Origin: Owenia fusiformis
Taxonomy: Eukaryota; Annelida; Polychaeta; Sabellida; Oweniidae
Direction: 5' to 3'
DNA: 64,000 nucleotides
NCBI GenBank assembly: GCA_903813345.2
Contig: CAIIXF020000001.1
Coordinates: 39,833,366 to 39,897,365 of the forward strand
The position numbers and the translations under genes were made by a program. Position 1 is the first letter of the stretch. Every line of letters starts with the position of its first letter. Positions 38,701-51,100 of this stretch are shown one piece after another. The notes beneath the pieces are model-generated. The model had not been told where the DNA came from. It did not search any database and saw only the letters and a program-made list of their open reading frames with translations.

Positions 38701-38878
38701 CATCGGCGACGCCATGGTCTATGGTTTCGTTATCGCTTACAGGCTCTATAGCTATGCTGAGTTTAGAATGTAAACCTGTACTCATTTTAATTGGCTTTGG
38801 ATGGTCACCTTTCATCAAGTCATCATGTTCCATAACTCCAACTTTATCACATTGTAACACGTCTATGATTTTGCTCAT
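26779..38878 (-). CDS. Voltage-gated potassium channel, Shaw/Kv3 (KCNC) type
   Basis: Four coding exons: 38515-38878, 30914-31041, 30619-30774 and 26779-27810. Phases fit and the product is 559 aa. A TAA codon sits directly before the ATG at 38878, which fixes the N-terminus. The T1 domain (about 62-160) has IVINVGGLRHET, FYDRHPGVFSGIIDFYRSG and the interface zinc motif H125-x5-C131-x20-C152-C153, which is absent from Kv1. WTELQWKVWLVLDHPRSSRYAM leads into S1. The pore is TMTTVGYGD (420-427), the K+ filter. S4 is ILRIIRIFRIFHLVKH: the R1 position is Phe338 and the usual Lys at K5 is His350. S6 reads ALTIPVISNNF where Kv channels have PVP, so the first Pro is Thr. The C-terminal tail is about 90 aa, basic then Ser-rich. 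It is expected to form plasma-membrane tetramers in excitable cells. The introns are about 7.5, 0.14 and 2.8 kb. Confidence 0.93.
28925..29430. repeat. 25-bp degenerate minisatellite, about 20 copies
   Basis: The unit is approximately ctgtgtcgcacaaacggcag followed by ttgac, with many substitutions between copies. The fixed 25-bp step is clear from about 28950 to 29330 and then decays. It lies in the third intron of the K+ channel gene. Open frames through it on both strands are products of the repeat. Confidence 0.88.
31386..32227. mobile_element. 842-bp AT-rich element with short inverted ends
   Basis: The left end CTTAAAGTCCCCGTCTAAAG and the right end (complement of CTTAAAGGCCCCATGTAAAG) form a 23-bp inverted repeat with few mismatches. 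The inside is very AT-rich with runs of A and T and no clear coding frame. No target duplication is evident. It lies in intron 1 of the K+ channel gene. Confidence 0.6.
33754..33968. mobile_element. MITE, CAGGGGCGTAGCCAGC family, 5-bp duplication AACTC
   Basis: The right end CTGGCTACGCCCCTG is intact; the left end CATAGGCGTAGC is a mutated inverse. The element is 215 bp and flanked by AACTC at 33749-33753 and 33969-33973. It shares inner sequence (gggtgcgatcgca, gctttaaaatgctttt) with the copy at 39678. It lies in intron 1 of the K+ channel gene. Confidence 0.88.
37967..38120 (+). mobile_element. MITE, CCGGTGTAAAAG family
   Basis: It starts CCGTGTAAAAGGGTAGGAGG and ends TTTCTTTCACACCGG. The body with ggtcctactct and ggaccataatttc matches copies at 42180 and 58773. 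No clean 8-bp duplication remains. It lies in intron 1 of the K+ channel gene, about 400 bp from exon 1. Confidence 0.88.
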
Positions 38879-39677
38879 TTATATCAATCATCATGATAAG
38901 CTGCATACCCTATCATAGATATGAACGCATCCACTGTACGCCTTCAATCATCGCCATGCATGAGCGATCCATAAGCAACATCCAATTCGCTCAACGTGTA
39001 CATATATCATTCTCTTTTGCTTCATACATAGAGCCTGTATCATTCCTGTTTTTGTAGGACACTCGTATCGTAAAATATTTAAATATTCATAGAATATGAT
39101 TCCCGATGATGCCACACCTAAATCATCTTGTATCCGTATGCTGGTTCATCTATTAGTCTGATACTAAATCGCTCATAGTTGATAGAAGCTTAAAGCGGGT
39201 ATATCGATGCAAACCTATTTAATTGAACCTGTGCCGCATACACGTTAGCTGCTACAAGCAGAATTCCTTTGCTGTTCAGTGTTTGCCTGTATGTAGAATA
39301 ATCTAAATTTCGTGTCATCGTGTCTCCTGTTTTTCACCGAAAGCCAATTAATTTGGTATTAGCTAATGCATTTGCTTTCTCGCTTTACCTATTGCTTTAG
39401 CTTTATACCATGAATACTATGATATCATGCGTACGAAACCATAAGTCGGTCTAGCTAGCTGCACTATATTTACCCTTTGCATTCGTTTGACTTCACTTCT
39501 TAAAAGAGAGCTTCGTAGTTTAACTAGACTCTGCGCGCAGGGTACACTATATTCCCTTCATTCAGACAATATCATAGGGCAACCATTACGATGACTATCG
39601 TTTCCGTAACATTCAGAACATTTTCCAAGGTTACATTATTCTGTCTTTCGCTTTATCATCGAGGATGTGATGGGTAT
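38879..39677. promoter_or_regulatory. Presumed promoter and 5' UTR of the K+ channel gene
   Basis: The region directly upstream of the fixed start codon. I see no TATA box or known element that I can place with certainty. The call is by position. Confidence 0.35.
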
Positions 39678-39939
39678 AATAGGCGTAGCCAGGGGGTGCG
39701 ATGGGTGCGATCGCACCCCTCCTCCCCCAAAACAAAACCATGAGAAAGAAGAAGAAAAAAGCTTTAAGATGCTTTTTATTTGAAGCTTCTAGCTCAATTT
39801 TGAAGAAAGTTGCATCAATTTTTGTAAAATTCAAATTAAATCTTTTTTTGGCTTGATTATGCCACAATCGCACATCCGATTAAAAACCAATCTTTTGGCG
39901 ATCACACACCCCTCTGACTGAAAGCTGGCTACGCGCCTG
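39678..39939. mobile_element. MITE, CAGGGGCGTAGCCAGC family, 5-bp duplication GGTAT
   Basis: The left end reads AATAGGCGTAGCCAG (first bases mutated) and the right end CTGGCTACGCGCCTG. Flanks are GGTAT at 39673-39677 and 39940-39944. Inner sequence matches the 33754 copy. The element is 262 bp. Confidence 0.88.
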
Positions 39940-41543
39940 GGTATTGAACAATATCATACTCTCCGGATATCAATGGGATGGGTTCATTTTGTCGTAGTGC
40001 GTAACAATTTTAAAATCTGCAGATGAATATTTTCCAGCTAAAAATGAATGCCCACGCCATCAACTTTTTTTCACATTTTCCATGTATGCGGTATCCCAAC
40101 ACAGAAGCAAGGCAGTTAGCGCATCGCTGGAGTTCAGTGATGTTATATATACTGCCATGGACCTCCACCATTTTGATACTCATCACATTTTTCTGCCTTC
40201 AGTTAGAAATATGATTCTGATACTCATCATATCTTTCTGTCTTCAATTAGAAATATGCTTTTTCAAGAAAACTGAACGGAACCAGATCGAAAGTAAGCCG
40301 AAAGTAAACTTTCTCATGGCATACTAGAAAGAAGCTAATAAAAGGCCATGATTTCTCATGATGAAATTGATCCCTTTCGCCATCTTTTATAGTGGTACCG
40401 GTCTGTAATCATCGTATCTGTGAGCCCCATTGTGCATATGGAATACATTGACGGATCAAGAGGGGATCAAGATAAAGATCTATGAAGACTCCTTCCCGGG
40501 GACTCCTTCATAATTATCTGCCGCTTGGAAAGTTTAAGACAAAGGTTAGTTATAGCCTGGCTTTATGTTACATAAATCCCAGCACCAATCCAAGGGATCC
40601 GAGTTACATTAATTCACATAAGAAGTTTAAAACATATCTTGTGGAACATTCCCTTTGCTGGGATTTATTCCAATTCTGAATGGTAGAATGACAGTTAGTT
40701 TATATAAATACTCTTATGAATGAAAAATAGTACGACTGCTCTTATTTTTGATTGAGTCTATTTTCCACGAGTTAAAACGTTTTATAGATTTTTAACAATA
40801 TGGCAATGGGGATATGGCCCTGCCATTCCGTTTTTATTAAAAAGCTTCTAGGAAAAAATTGAATGTCCTTCATGTTTTTGAATTTTTGATCTCTGGATTT
40901 ATTACCTTATCCACGTTATTACATTGGCGGTTCGTCAAAGAAGTTGTGGTAGTGGAACATACTCTAGCATGCGCAACGTTTACGCGTTTTATCAGCTTAA
41001 AAACAACATACCTTTTGTAAATCTTCCAAAACTCTGATTTCATTTAGGAAAACACTCATTTCATTGCAAGGGAAATATGTACGATAAAGAAGTGTAAATC
41101 AATTAGCTATTTAAAAAGGCGCAGCGTGAATAAATGTAATAATTCTGCAATAGGGGACTTGCTTGTGAATGTGAAAAAACTGTAAATGGTATTCTATGCG
41201 TTTCGAAACTTTGACATTACAAAAAATGTTTTGGTTGAATTTTAATTCTTTTTTTATGATACTGTATGAAAGCCTTTGCCATGCATGAAACGAATTAATA
41301 TTGACGCCCTTGGTTCAATGAATCGTGAGTGTTTCATACATTCGTTCGTTTTGGTCGTCTTTTACGTCCTCGAGTAGGTAGTCTTGTTATATGACCAGTT
41401 TAATTTTATCAGTTAAATCCTTTTATCAATTAATATAGTACAACATACACAGATATCGTCATGCCATTAGCATGCTTGCTACATATTCCCCAGGCATCCT
41501 ACAAGGTACATTCACATCTTGTCATGCCATGCCGCTCTAAAGC
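39940..41543. other. Intergenic, nothing recognised
   Basis: AT-rich sequence between the K+ channel and transporter genes. Short random frames only. I see no repeat family or conserved exon. Confidence 0.5.
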
Positions 41544-42049
41544 AGAGACATATAAAACATTTTATATGTCTCTGTCTGAAGGGTACGAGAGGGGGACGAT
41601 TTTGTGAACTTTGATAAGGCCATAAGAAGTAGATTCTTTGTTTTGCGTCCTGGCAAAATCCAAATCATGCAAGGGTACAAGGAAAACAAACACAAACTCA
41701 AGAGAAAACACAAACTTGTTTGCTGAGAATTGTTTTCATTTTATGGGGATAAAAGGGGATGACATACCAATTTGAAGTGATTACAATAGATACATTTTAT
41801 ACAATATAATTTAAACATAGCTATAATTCAAGGGTAATTAGAAAATACACAATGTATGCCAAAGTAATCAATAACACTGTCAATTTTGACACATCAAATT
41901 ATCCGCCATTTCGTCTGATTCTGATTGAACGAAATGTGATGGTACTTTCAGACCCTTGTGATTGCAATTTGGATGTGTTTGTTTTTCTGATTTACTCAAA
42001 ATCATGCAAGCAAGGGGACGCAAAACAAAGAATCTACTTCTTATGGCCT
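41544..42049. repeat. Palindrome plus inverted-repeat pair
   Basis: 41544-41573 is a 14-bp perfect inverted repeat with a 2-bp centre (agagacatataaaa and its complement). Next to it, 41617-41650 and 42016-42049 form a perfect 34-bp inverted repeat (starts AGGCCATAAGAAGTAGATTC) about 365 bp apart, with weaker inverted similarity inside. This looks like a decayed fold-back element. Confidence 0.75.
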
Positions 42050-42179
42050 AATGCTTTTTCTCCTGTAAACGCGCTTGATAGCTTTATATTGAAGTTTTGA
42101 AGTTGTAAATTATATACTGAGACAAATGTTATTATATGACTCTGGCATAACCCAGCAGTGGTCTTTGTAGAGTAAGACC

Positions 42180-42356
42180 CCGGTGTAAAAGGGTAGGTGG
42201 TCCTATGAAATTTTGGTCCTACTCTCTATTCATTTATATGGTGACCTAATTACAATTATTTTCCTTATTATTTATACACAGTCAGGGCCAGTAAGGGCCG
42301 TAAGCTAAGGAAAGGGGACCATAATCCCCAGGGGACCATCATTTCTTTCACACCGG
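42180..42356 (+). mobile_element. MITE, CCGGTGTAAAAG family, full length
   Basis: It starts CCGGTGTAAAAGGGTAGG and ends CTTTCACACCGG, 177 bp. The body is nearly identical to 58773-58948. The flanking 8-mers do not match, so the target duplication has decayed or the site has rearranged. Confidence 0.9.
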
Positions 42357-43104
42357 GAGACTAATTATATCCCTCGGATTTAGCTATTGTGAAATCCACA
42401 GATTGTACAACGGTGTACTTTGGTATACCATCTCGAGCATTAGATAAAGAGGGACTCTGATAAATCAGAAAAGTTCTATCTTTGTTTTAAACTTACAAGT
42501 CAGATATTTGAAACTTCTAAAGTTTTGAATTTCGCGCCATGGCATAATGTACCAAAAAGTGCTTTATCTCAGTAGAACAGCCTCGTTATGAAAATCAACA
42601 AAAATGAAAAAATATGAAAATGTAATAAACAATATTTCCACTGTATAACACAATAAGAAGACATGTTTACACCATGAAAGGTAATTCAATCATTAGTTAG
42701 TTTGCGTTTGTTGACGTTTATACAACAAACATTGTCACGTGAGCATCACAAGCATTCATAAACCATCGATCATGATATGATGTGACACAGGAGCGTGAAG
42801 CGCCATCTATACTGTTCTTGATGGAAGTAGTAGCATAAAGTTAGTAATATAGATTTCTACCCCTATCCAGAACACTTCAAATGGCGCTTTATGCATTGTG
42901 ATGCCCGGGGGTTCACTGTATACAAAATCTGGTGGAGTGCGGATCATTTTACAAATTTTTGCAATGCTAACATTCGCAGTATTATCTTGCCAAAATAGCA
43001 AGATTGAGGTATGAAATATGTTTTTCTAGATCCTTTAGGGTGTTATCCCGAGCCTGAAATTATTTTCACCATGGTCTTGCCTCAAGACTATGGACTCACC
43101 TTAT

Positions 43105-43518
43105 GGTCAGGGTGCATGATGGGAAATTTTCTGCATTCCTCAATTGAGTCACATGTTATTTTTCAAACAAGAATCACTCCTTCCCCACATTGTCTATATC
43201 TTCCAGTTTTGCACAAAGAGTGCACTTATGTGCCTAGAAAAGACTTGTGAGAAGGATGTTTTGATAAAGTGTATAAAAAATGAGAAAATTCAGTGAAAAA
43301 AATTTCTGAAAATTTTCTGATTTTTTTCACTGAATTTTCTCATTTTTTATACATTTTACAAAACAAACCTTCTCACAAGGCTTTTCTAGGCACATAAGTG
43401 CACTCTTTGTGCAAACTTGGAAGATGTAGACAATTTGGGGAAGGAGTTATTCTTGTTTGAAAAATAACATGTGACTCAATTGAGGAATGCAGAAAATTTC
43501 CCAACATGCACCCTGTCC
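43105..43518. mobile_element. Long palindrome (fold-back), TTAA-type flanks
   Basis: Arms of about 200 bp (43105-43300 and 43322-43518) are near-perfect inverse copies around a small A/T-rich centre near 43311. The ends are GGTCAGGGTGCATG and its complement, flanked by TTAT on the left and TTAA on the right. It abuts a second inverted repeat at 43523 and shares the TTAA at 43519-43522 with it. Confidence 0.88.
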
Positions 43519-43522
43519 TTAA

Positions 43523-43780
43523 GTATGAAGGCATTTGTGTATTGCCTTGCTTTTTTCAGGAAAGTATCATTACACTGTCTTCTTTTAGAATATCTAGAAA
43601 CAGGTCAATGGTAGCTCCTGTGTTGTCTGGAAACTTTGAAAGAAAATTTGGAAAAATAGAAAGTGTGAAATATCAGAATTTCCTGTAGTTCCCATTAAAC
43701 GCCTACCAGATATTCAAAAAGAAGACAATGTAATGATACTTTCCTGTAAAAAGCAAGGAAATTGACACATGCCTTCATAC
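43523..43780. mobile_element. 258-bp inverted-repeat element next to the palindrome
   Basis: The left arm starts GTATGAAGGCATTTGTGT and the right arm is its complement ending GCCTTCATAC; arms are about 80 bp with a few differences. It is flanked by TTAA (43519-43522) and TTTA (43781-43784). It is probably the same TTAA-targeting class as its neighbour. Confidence 0.8.
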
Positions 43781-43784
43781 TTTA

Positions 43785-45185
43785 TTTTGTACCAGAAAAT
43801 AACATGTGCAGGTATAGCAATTTTTTACCAAAATGTTAACTTTCCAGCTGTACCTTAATATGCCCAAACTGCATCTACATTTTTGCGTTCAATCTTGGTC
43901 TAGCTCACGCTAGGCGATTGGTAAAACAGGTTGGAGGGGGGAGCAGGCAATAAATCTGGAAGATTTATTTTTTCCAGAGAAAGTCTTCTATTGAATTGCC
44001 TTATGGATAGGTGCATGGTATGTTCTGATCTTATAGGATCTTTTGCACTGATACGCTTCTGAGATATGAGATCTATGAAAAAAGATGCAAGGCCTGACCA
44101 ACGTGCACACTGCACAAGACAATGCTTTTGCTGTAAATCGAGCAACAATGGTCTATAGATACAACCTGTAATAAATTCTTGTTTTGACGTTATTTATAAC
44201 AAAATTAATGCCATTGGTGACCCAAAGAAGGGGTTTAATAGGTGGCAGGCAACAATTTTCACCTGTTACTAGTTTTTATATTGTTTTTAAATTTTTGCTG
44301 GTTGCCCTGTGTGTGAAAGCACGACCAGGAGATATGATCTAAATACAATAATCTTTGCTTTGAATAAGTGCTATATTGTTGTCGTATTTCGCTGATAGGA
44401 ATGCATGAATGCTCGTCTGTCTGTCTGGGCTGGCAGGCACCACTGAATTTTGAATTTTTCAATAGAAAGTGCGATATTCATCACTGTGTGTGTCTTGTTA
44501 TTGGATCTTATTATCTTTTAATAATGCTGTAGTAGACGTATTTGAGATATTTATAGACAGACAACACCCTCTTGAGTGTTTTTTACATGATAGATTAGAA
44601 CTGAACTTTGGTAATATGGACTGAATTGCGCTATCAATGTCAGGAGTTAGTACATTGTTTTACATGGGTATTGCATGAATAATGTAACATCTTTGACTTA
44701 TCACCTGAAATTACAAATGCAGTGATCTCCCTAACCTCTGGGCAACAGGCAGACAAACCCTGTTGAAAATTATATCACACCCTGAGCTGACAATCTGCTT
44801 GCAACATGTCAAAAGGATGAAAACCCATGAAGATACCTTATATATGGATATCGTACATAGAAATGGTTACAAAAATATCATGTTATCTAAACTAGGGTAC
44901 TTGCAAGTGAAAACATGTGATTAATGTTTAAACCAGTTTTACTTGTTTACAAGTGTAAATTGTAATTGATACGTTTATCTGTTTAACCAACACTTGAATT
45001 TTTGATCTTTTGGCAGGTTGTACCATGTGATTATATGGTAGAATGTACCAGATAAAACGCCATTCACAACACAGCGCCACACTATATATGGGAATGTCCA
45101 AAGATGGAGCAGTTGAATATGATCTTTCCAAATGGACTAGAACTTAACTTGATCTAAAGGAATATTAAAGGACACCATTGTTATA
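43785..45185. other. Upstream region of the transporter gene
   Basis: AT-rich, with no recognised exon. It should contain the promoter and 5' UTR of the gene starting at 45186. Confidence 0.4.
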
Positions 45186-48100
45186 ATGGATATTGGTGGT
45201 GATGGTAATGCAGTTGGACAAGGGAGAAAGGATGAGTATATGTCAAATAAAGATAGCAATGGTCATGGTATAGGTGATGGAATTAAATATCCTGATGATC
45301 CTCAAATGCAGAGTTATACAAGTGATAATGTATTTTATGGTGAGACTGAGTCAGACTTGCTGAATGATGATAAAGATGTATCAGTTAAAGAGATATTAAA
45401 TGATGATGTTAAAGCAAGGTGTCAGTCTGACCCTGGTATACAAGAAGAAACTACAGCTGATGTGCATGTAGGTCATAGTGCAATAAACCCAGCGATTTCC
45501 ACTCAGTCTTTGCAATCTAACATGTCACATAATCCTACTCCTAAGTCTTCCAACTACACAGTTAACATTCCAAGAGACAATATAGAGTCTTCCATTAATA
45601 GTGGCAATGCAGACACCCCAGATTCCCATTTGTGCCTTACAGACCCTTCTGGTGTTAGAAATACTGTTCTCGATTTTAGGACTAAAAATTTACATTCTAA
45701 TGATATAGAAGCCACTGATGGTGATTCTAAAAGTAAAGTTGTACGTCAAACTGGTGCAGTACGATTTAGAGATCAACAGCTCAATGATGATGAAGATGAC
45801 TACCGTGTGTCATCATCTGAGCGTTCCCATTCATATCATGGTGATACCCAACATTTCAGGTCACATAGGTCTAGACCGAAAACAAAAACAAACAAAATTA
45901 AGCCGATTCAAGCCTTGGATTACCATGGCAGGGCCATCAAAATAAAGTTTCCCCCACCAAGAATTATCCGAAGATCCAAAAGTTTAGATGAAAGTAGGCT
46001 TGGCAAACGTTCTCGCTCAAGGCATAGATATGCTCGATTACACTCTGAAAATCGTGCTCAATCTGAATCTGAAGATGACCTTGAGGTTCCTGATGGACCT
46101 AGAGGTTATGTCATTCCTCCATATATATCTGAGGAAAGTAGCAGCGAGAGTGATGAAAGTGATGATTCATCAACATTTTCATTTTCAACATTATCTCGAA
46201 GACAAAAATTACTGCTTATTATGATGTTCCTTGCCAATGTTGTTGCTTTTATGTGCATGGGGCTCCCAGCTCCCTTCTTTCCTACTGAGGTAAGTAGAAC
46301 CTGATTTTATAATTATTTTTGGGGGTTGGTACATATCTTTTTCAAATACATGTACTGCCAATTAATTTGATTTTTGTGTACTAGTACAGTCAGCTGTATT
46401 GCTTAAAAATGTAATCGGAATTTCTTGTAATCAGGTCAAGGGATCATCAATGAATATTAGGTCTAAATCTTCCTCATGATAAAAGCTTGTAGGCCTTCTT
46501 TTGAAAGCGCTTTTATTGAAAACTCCATGCCTTTACCTCATTGATCATGATGTTTTACTTTCAGGCATCAGACAAAGGACTTAGCAAAACAGTATCTGGA
46601 TGGATTTTTGGAATATTTGCCTTGGCACAGTTTGTTGTTTCCCCAGTCTTTGGAAAATTGGTTTGTACATTGTTCATATAATTGAAACTTTGTTATTGTT
46701 TTGCTCATGCACTGATTTTTTTCTCATTTATCTGATTTATGATAAAATTGATTCTCTCCAGCTTGTCATTTACCATAGATTTTTGAAGTAGAATGTGAAG
46801 TTAAGAGGATTTTCATATCATGTATCATTAGGAACCTTTGTGCATGTATTACTTTAAGATGCTTGTGCATGTTTCAAATAGATTTTTTTGCTATTTTCAG
46901 CTTCCTGTGATAGGGACCCGGTTCTTGCTACTTTCTGGAGAGTTCTTAGGTGGAGGATGTACAATACTATTTGGGTAACTATTTTGAAAACTTTTAAGCA
47001 AAATATATTTGCATCCTAAATCAAGGGTTTCATTGATATGCAGTATGCAGTATAGGTGATTTTCTTTTATTGTTCTCACCAAAATCACCTTTCTTAATAG
47101 GAATTTTGCAACTACATATAATTTTCAATAGCCTATTTTACCTGAGGTTTTCATTTGTTTTGCCTTACCAGAAATTCAAATGTTAGATGTGCAGTACACA
47201 CTCAGCACTTTGAAAAAGAATATACATGTATCATGTTTTCAGTGTGCTGCATTTTGTTCCTCAATACATGAGAATTGAGTACATCGTGCTCTGCTTCGTG
47301 TGTCGTGTTATCATGGCCATAGGCTGTGCAGCCTGCACCACAGCTACATATGCCATTACTGCTTTAGAATTCTCTGACAGTATCGCCACTGTGTTTGTAA
47401 GTATACTTTATAATCTCTCTTCATCGTCATTGCTTTCCCTTGGGAAATATTGATATCATCCTTGTGATATTTCCCAAAATCATATCAAATCCTTCCTGGT
47501 GAATAACTTCTTCTTAGTGAAAGGAGGAGGGGAAAATTCCTTTACAGTTATTGTGCATTGCATTTTTGTTGTTTTTACCTTGTTTTCACAATTTGCATCA
47601 ATGACCATGTATAATGCATATATAAAGTATTGTTTTTGTTTTAGGGAATATTGGAGACTGGTGTAGGAGTAGGATTGATGATTGGTCCTGGAATTGGAGG
47701 ACTCTTGTTTGATGTAAGTTAGAGGAATTCCAAGTGTTAGAAATGACCGAATATTGCAGTTTGATTACTTTCCTGGACAAGACCAGTTAAGTTGAGCTGA
47801 ATAAGATTGTTTAACACTTTTAATCATGGCATTTAAAGTTCCAAAAGCCAACTTTGAACGGACATTCATGCATATATCGAAAATAGAATCATCAGAGAAG
47901 GTTTTAAACCATGCAATCATAGCTAAATTCAACTCACATTCCGTCAACAATATTATATAAAGATAGGCTACATTCCAGACATTCAAGATGAGCCAATGGT
48001 TTGCCATGTCTAACTACACTATTATATACAGTATTCCAATTGATTAATTTAATTCCATTCTTTGTTTCAATTTCATGATGTCATTTTGATATATTCCAGG

Positions 48101-51100
48101 CAGGGGGATTCTGGCTTCCATTTGCAGTAGTTGGCGGACTTATGATTCTATGTGTGCCATTTAGCTTCTATATTCTACCTTCACAAACAGGTACAGCCTT
48201 GCGTGATATAAGTCTCAAGTGCTCCTCTTTACTATTCCCTGTGTCTGTTGAAAGGGCTTTGCTGTGGAGCATTTTTAATTTCTAGTTAATACTGTACCTG
48301 CCACACAGACTTGTCTGTTGTAATTGAATATTTTATATTTTTTATTGAATAAAAAATTATTGTGGATAATATAACTTCTTACTGAAGTAACTACAGTTAT
48401 TGAAAGATCCAGAAGAAACAAGATATTTTTGTTTCCCTTTTTACTGTGATGATACTTCTATTTCAGAACAAGATAATATGGATGAATCTGGGTCATTCCT
48501 TGCATTCATAAAGATTCCCTCATTGATGCTTGTATGGCTTAGTGTTGTGCTCTCATCCTTTGTCTGGTCAATCTTTGATCCTATCTTGGCACCACACTTA
48601 ACACAGGTATGTAACTTTTATATGGCCAACAGGGCATTTATTTCAAAGGACAATACTACAAGTATATTTCACAAAGGATTGTGAGCAATTTTTATCCACA
48701 ATATTTTTATCAATGCGGGGTGGTTGTAGGTAAAGCTCTTGTCCATAAAATGACTATGTAATGTATGAACACTATTTTTGTAACACAAAGCATATGCAGT
48801 CTGCAACCATAGTTTTTGGTGCCTAATAGTGGCCACATACATGTAGATGTATAATGACAATGATTGTCTATCATAAATAACAAAAGTTAAAATAAATCAT
48901 TATTCAAACAATCAATGTGATAATTTTGTATTCTCCTGGAGTATTAATTACATGTAATATTAAAAATGGTAAAATATAAGAAATCATTTATTTTTATGTC
49001 TAACTTTTCAGTTTGACTTGAGTCCCTCCATGTTAGGATTGATTTTCCTGCTGCTGTCAGCCTTCTATGGGATTTTCTCACCCATATGGGGGTGGCTTAC
49101 AGATAGAATAGTAAGTAACATCGAGATGTCCCCTCATACATTCTAGTTAACTTGTGTACATGTATGTACCTGTGAATCACATGAACATGTACCATCATCT
49201 ATTACTTACTGAATATGTAAAAATTGCATATACATGTACAGTAGTTTGGAAAGAGTGGGGGAAGAGTCTGCCAAGACCCACAAAAAACAGATGTTTTCTC
49301 TTATCAGGACATTAAAGCATTTTAAGTTCATAATTTCTTTCTCACTTTCAATCGTATATGCAGTATATGATATTGATTTGAATTTTATTTCAGGACAAAT
49401 ACAATAATATCTTACCCCTTTTGAGTATTGGATTCCTAGTTGCTGCAGGTGCTCTTCTGTTAATTGGACCTACACCCATTATCCCATTTCTAAGTGGCTA
49501 TAGGTAAGATACAACAGTAAATACATGTATAAATTACCCCTTTTTCTTGCCTTATGGCTTTATGAAAATACTTAAGAGAATGCTAAATGAAGTTTTGGAT
49601 CATGTTCAAGATTTTCAAGCTTTTAATGAAAGGCTTTTAGAATGATATTTTAGGAATATATCCATTGCCAGGCCCGTAGCCAGGATTTGCCAAGTTTTCA
49701 AAAAAGTTCAGTTTTCAAAAATGTCCAGGGGGGTTCACATTGACAATTTTGGCCCAAATATGCCTAGAATCACTTGAGAAGTGCTCAAAATGGTGAAAAA
49801 CTGCATGATTTTGAAAGAATTTTTGGCCAGGGGGGGGGGTTCCCGAACCCTGCGAACCCCTCCCCCCTGGCTACGGGCCTGATTGCTGTTCAGTTTTTTT
49901 CCATTTGACTCATATGGGGACCCAGGATGGGCACTGTTTAAATCATTGAATTAAAATGATATACATTATTTGCAGTGAATTGTGGTTAAATCTGGTTGCG
50001 CTGAGTGTGCTAGGTATTACAATCAGTCTCACAATGGTGCCTACCTTCCAATATATGCTAGAGGCTGCCACGTAAGTACCTCACAAATACACTCTGTTAG
50101 TGGAGATACATTTCTGTCCAAGATTAAATATTTGCAAGGAATTTCTTAATGCAATTGTAACTGTTAAACATTCATAGTTTTGAAGTTACCAGCCACTAAA
50201 TGGCAAAAACGTAACACACAAGTACTAGAACCTTTATAAATATAAAACATAAATAGTATGACATTTTAACTTTACATGTATGTACATGTATATTTGAACT
50301 ACAAAGTACCATATTTACCAAAATGTACAATATCATATTTCCGCAGTATATATCAAACATTACATTGTCTTATCTAGGGACAAGGGTATTCCAGAAAACA
50401 TACAAATGTATGGTGTTTGTGGGGGCCTTTTGAACGCAGCAGAAGCCCTTGGGTAACCAATCATGGGTCAAAATACCATGAGATCTTGAGATTGAGACCT
50501 AGCCCTTTCATAAATACAATATTCTTGGCCAATAATAATATTGAACAAAAAAATGTTTATATTTTTGTTGAACATTATACAGGCCCGTAGCCAGGGGGGT
50601 TCTGGCCAAAATTTCTTTCAAAATCATGCAGTTTTTCACCATTCTGACCATTTTTTGTATGATTTTTGGCCAAATTTGCCAAAGTGAACCCCCCCCCTAG
50701 AATTTTTGGGAAAAGTGAACCCCCCCTTGGAAAATTCTGGCTACGGGCCTGTTATAATACCATATGGTTGCAGTATAGATATCCTTGACAAGGGTTTCAT
50801 TCCTCCAGATCTATGGTCTTCACCCTTTCTTGTTTTAGATGTTTGGGGTGCTGTGTGCTTTGATGAATAGAACTGTTTAAGTGTTATAATTTTGAAGGTC
50901 AATCACAAACTTTAATGGTCCCTTTATCATAATTAAAAATGATGAATAAATTGATGATATAATTGATATCAAAAACTGCAGCATGTGCACATTGTTATGT
51001 CTAGGAAGCACAATCATGATTATTGCATCCTTAATATTCTTTGGAACATTTTGCTTAAATGAGACCATTTTTTGTGATTTTCTAACTCAGAATTGGATTA

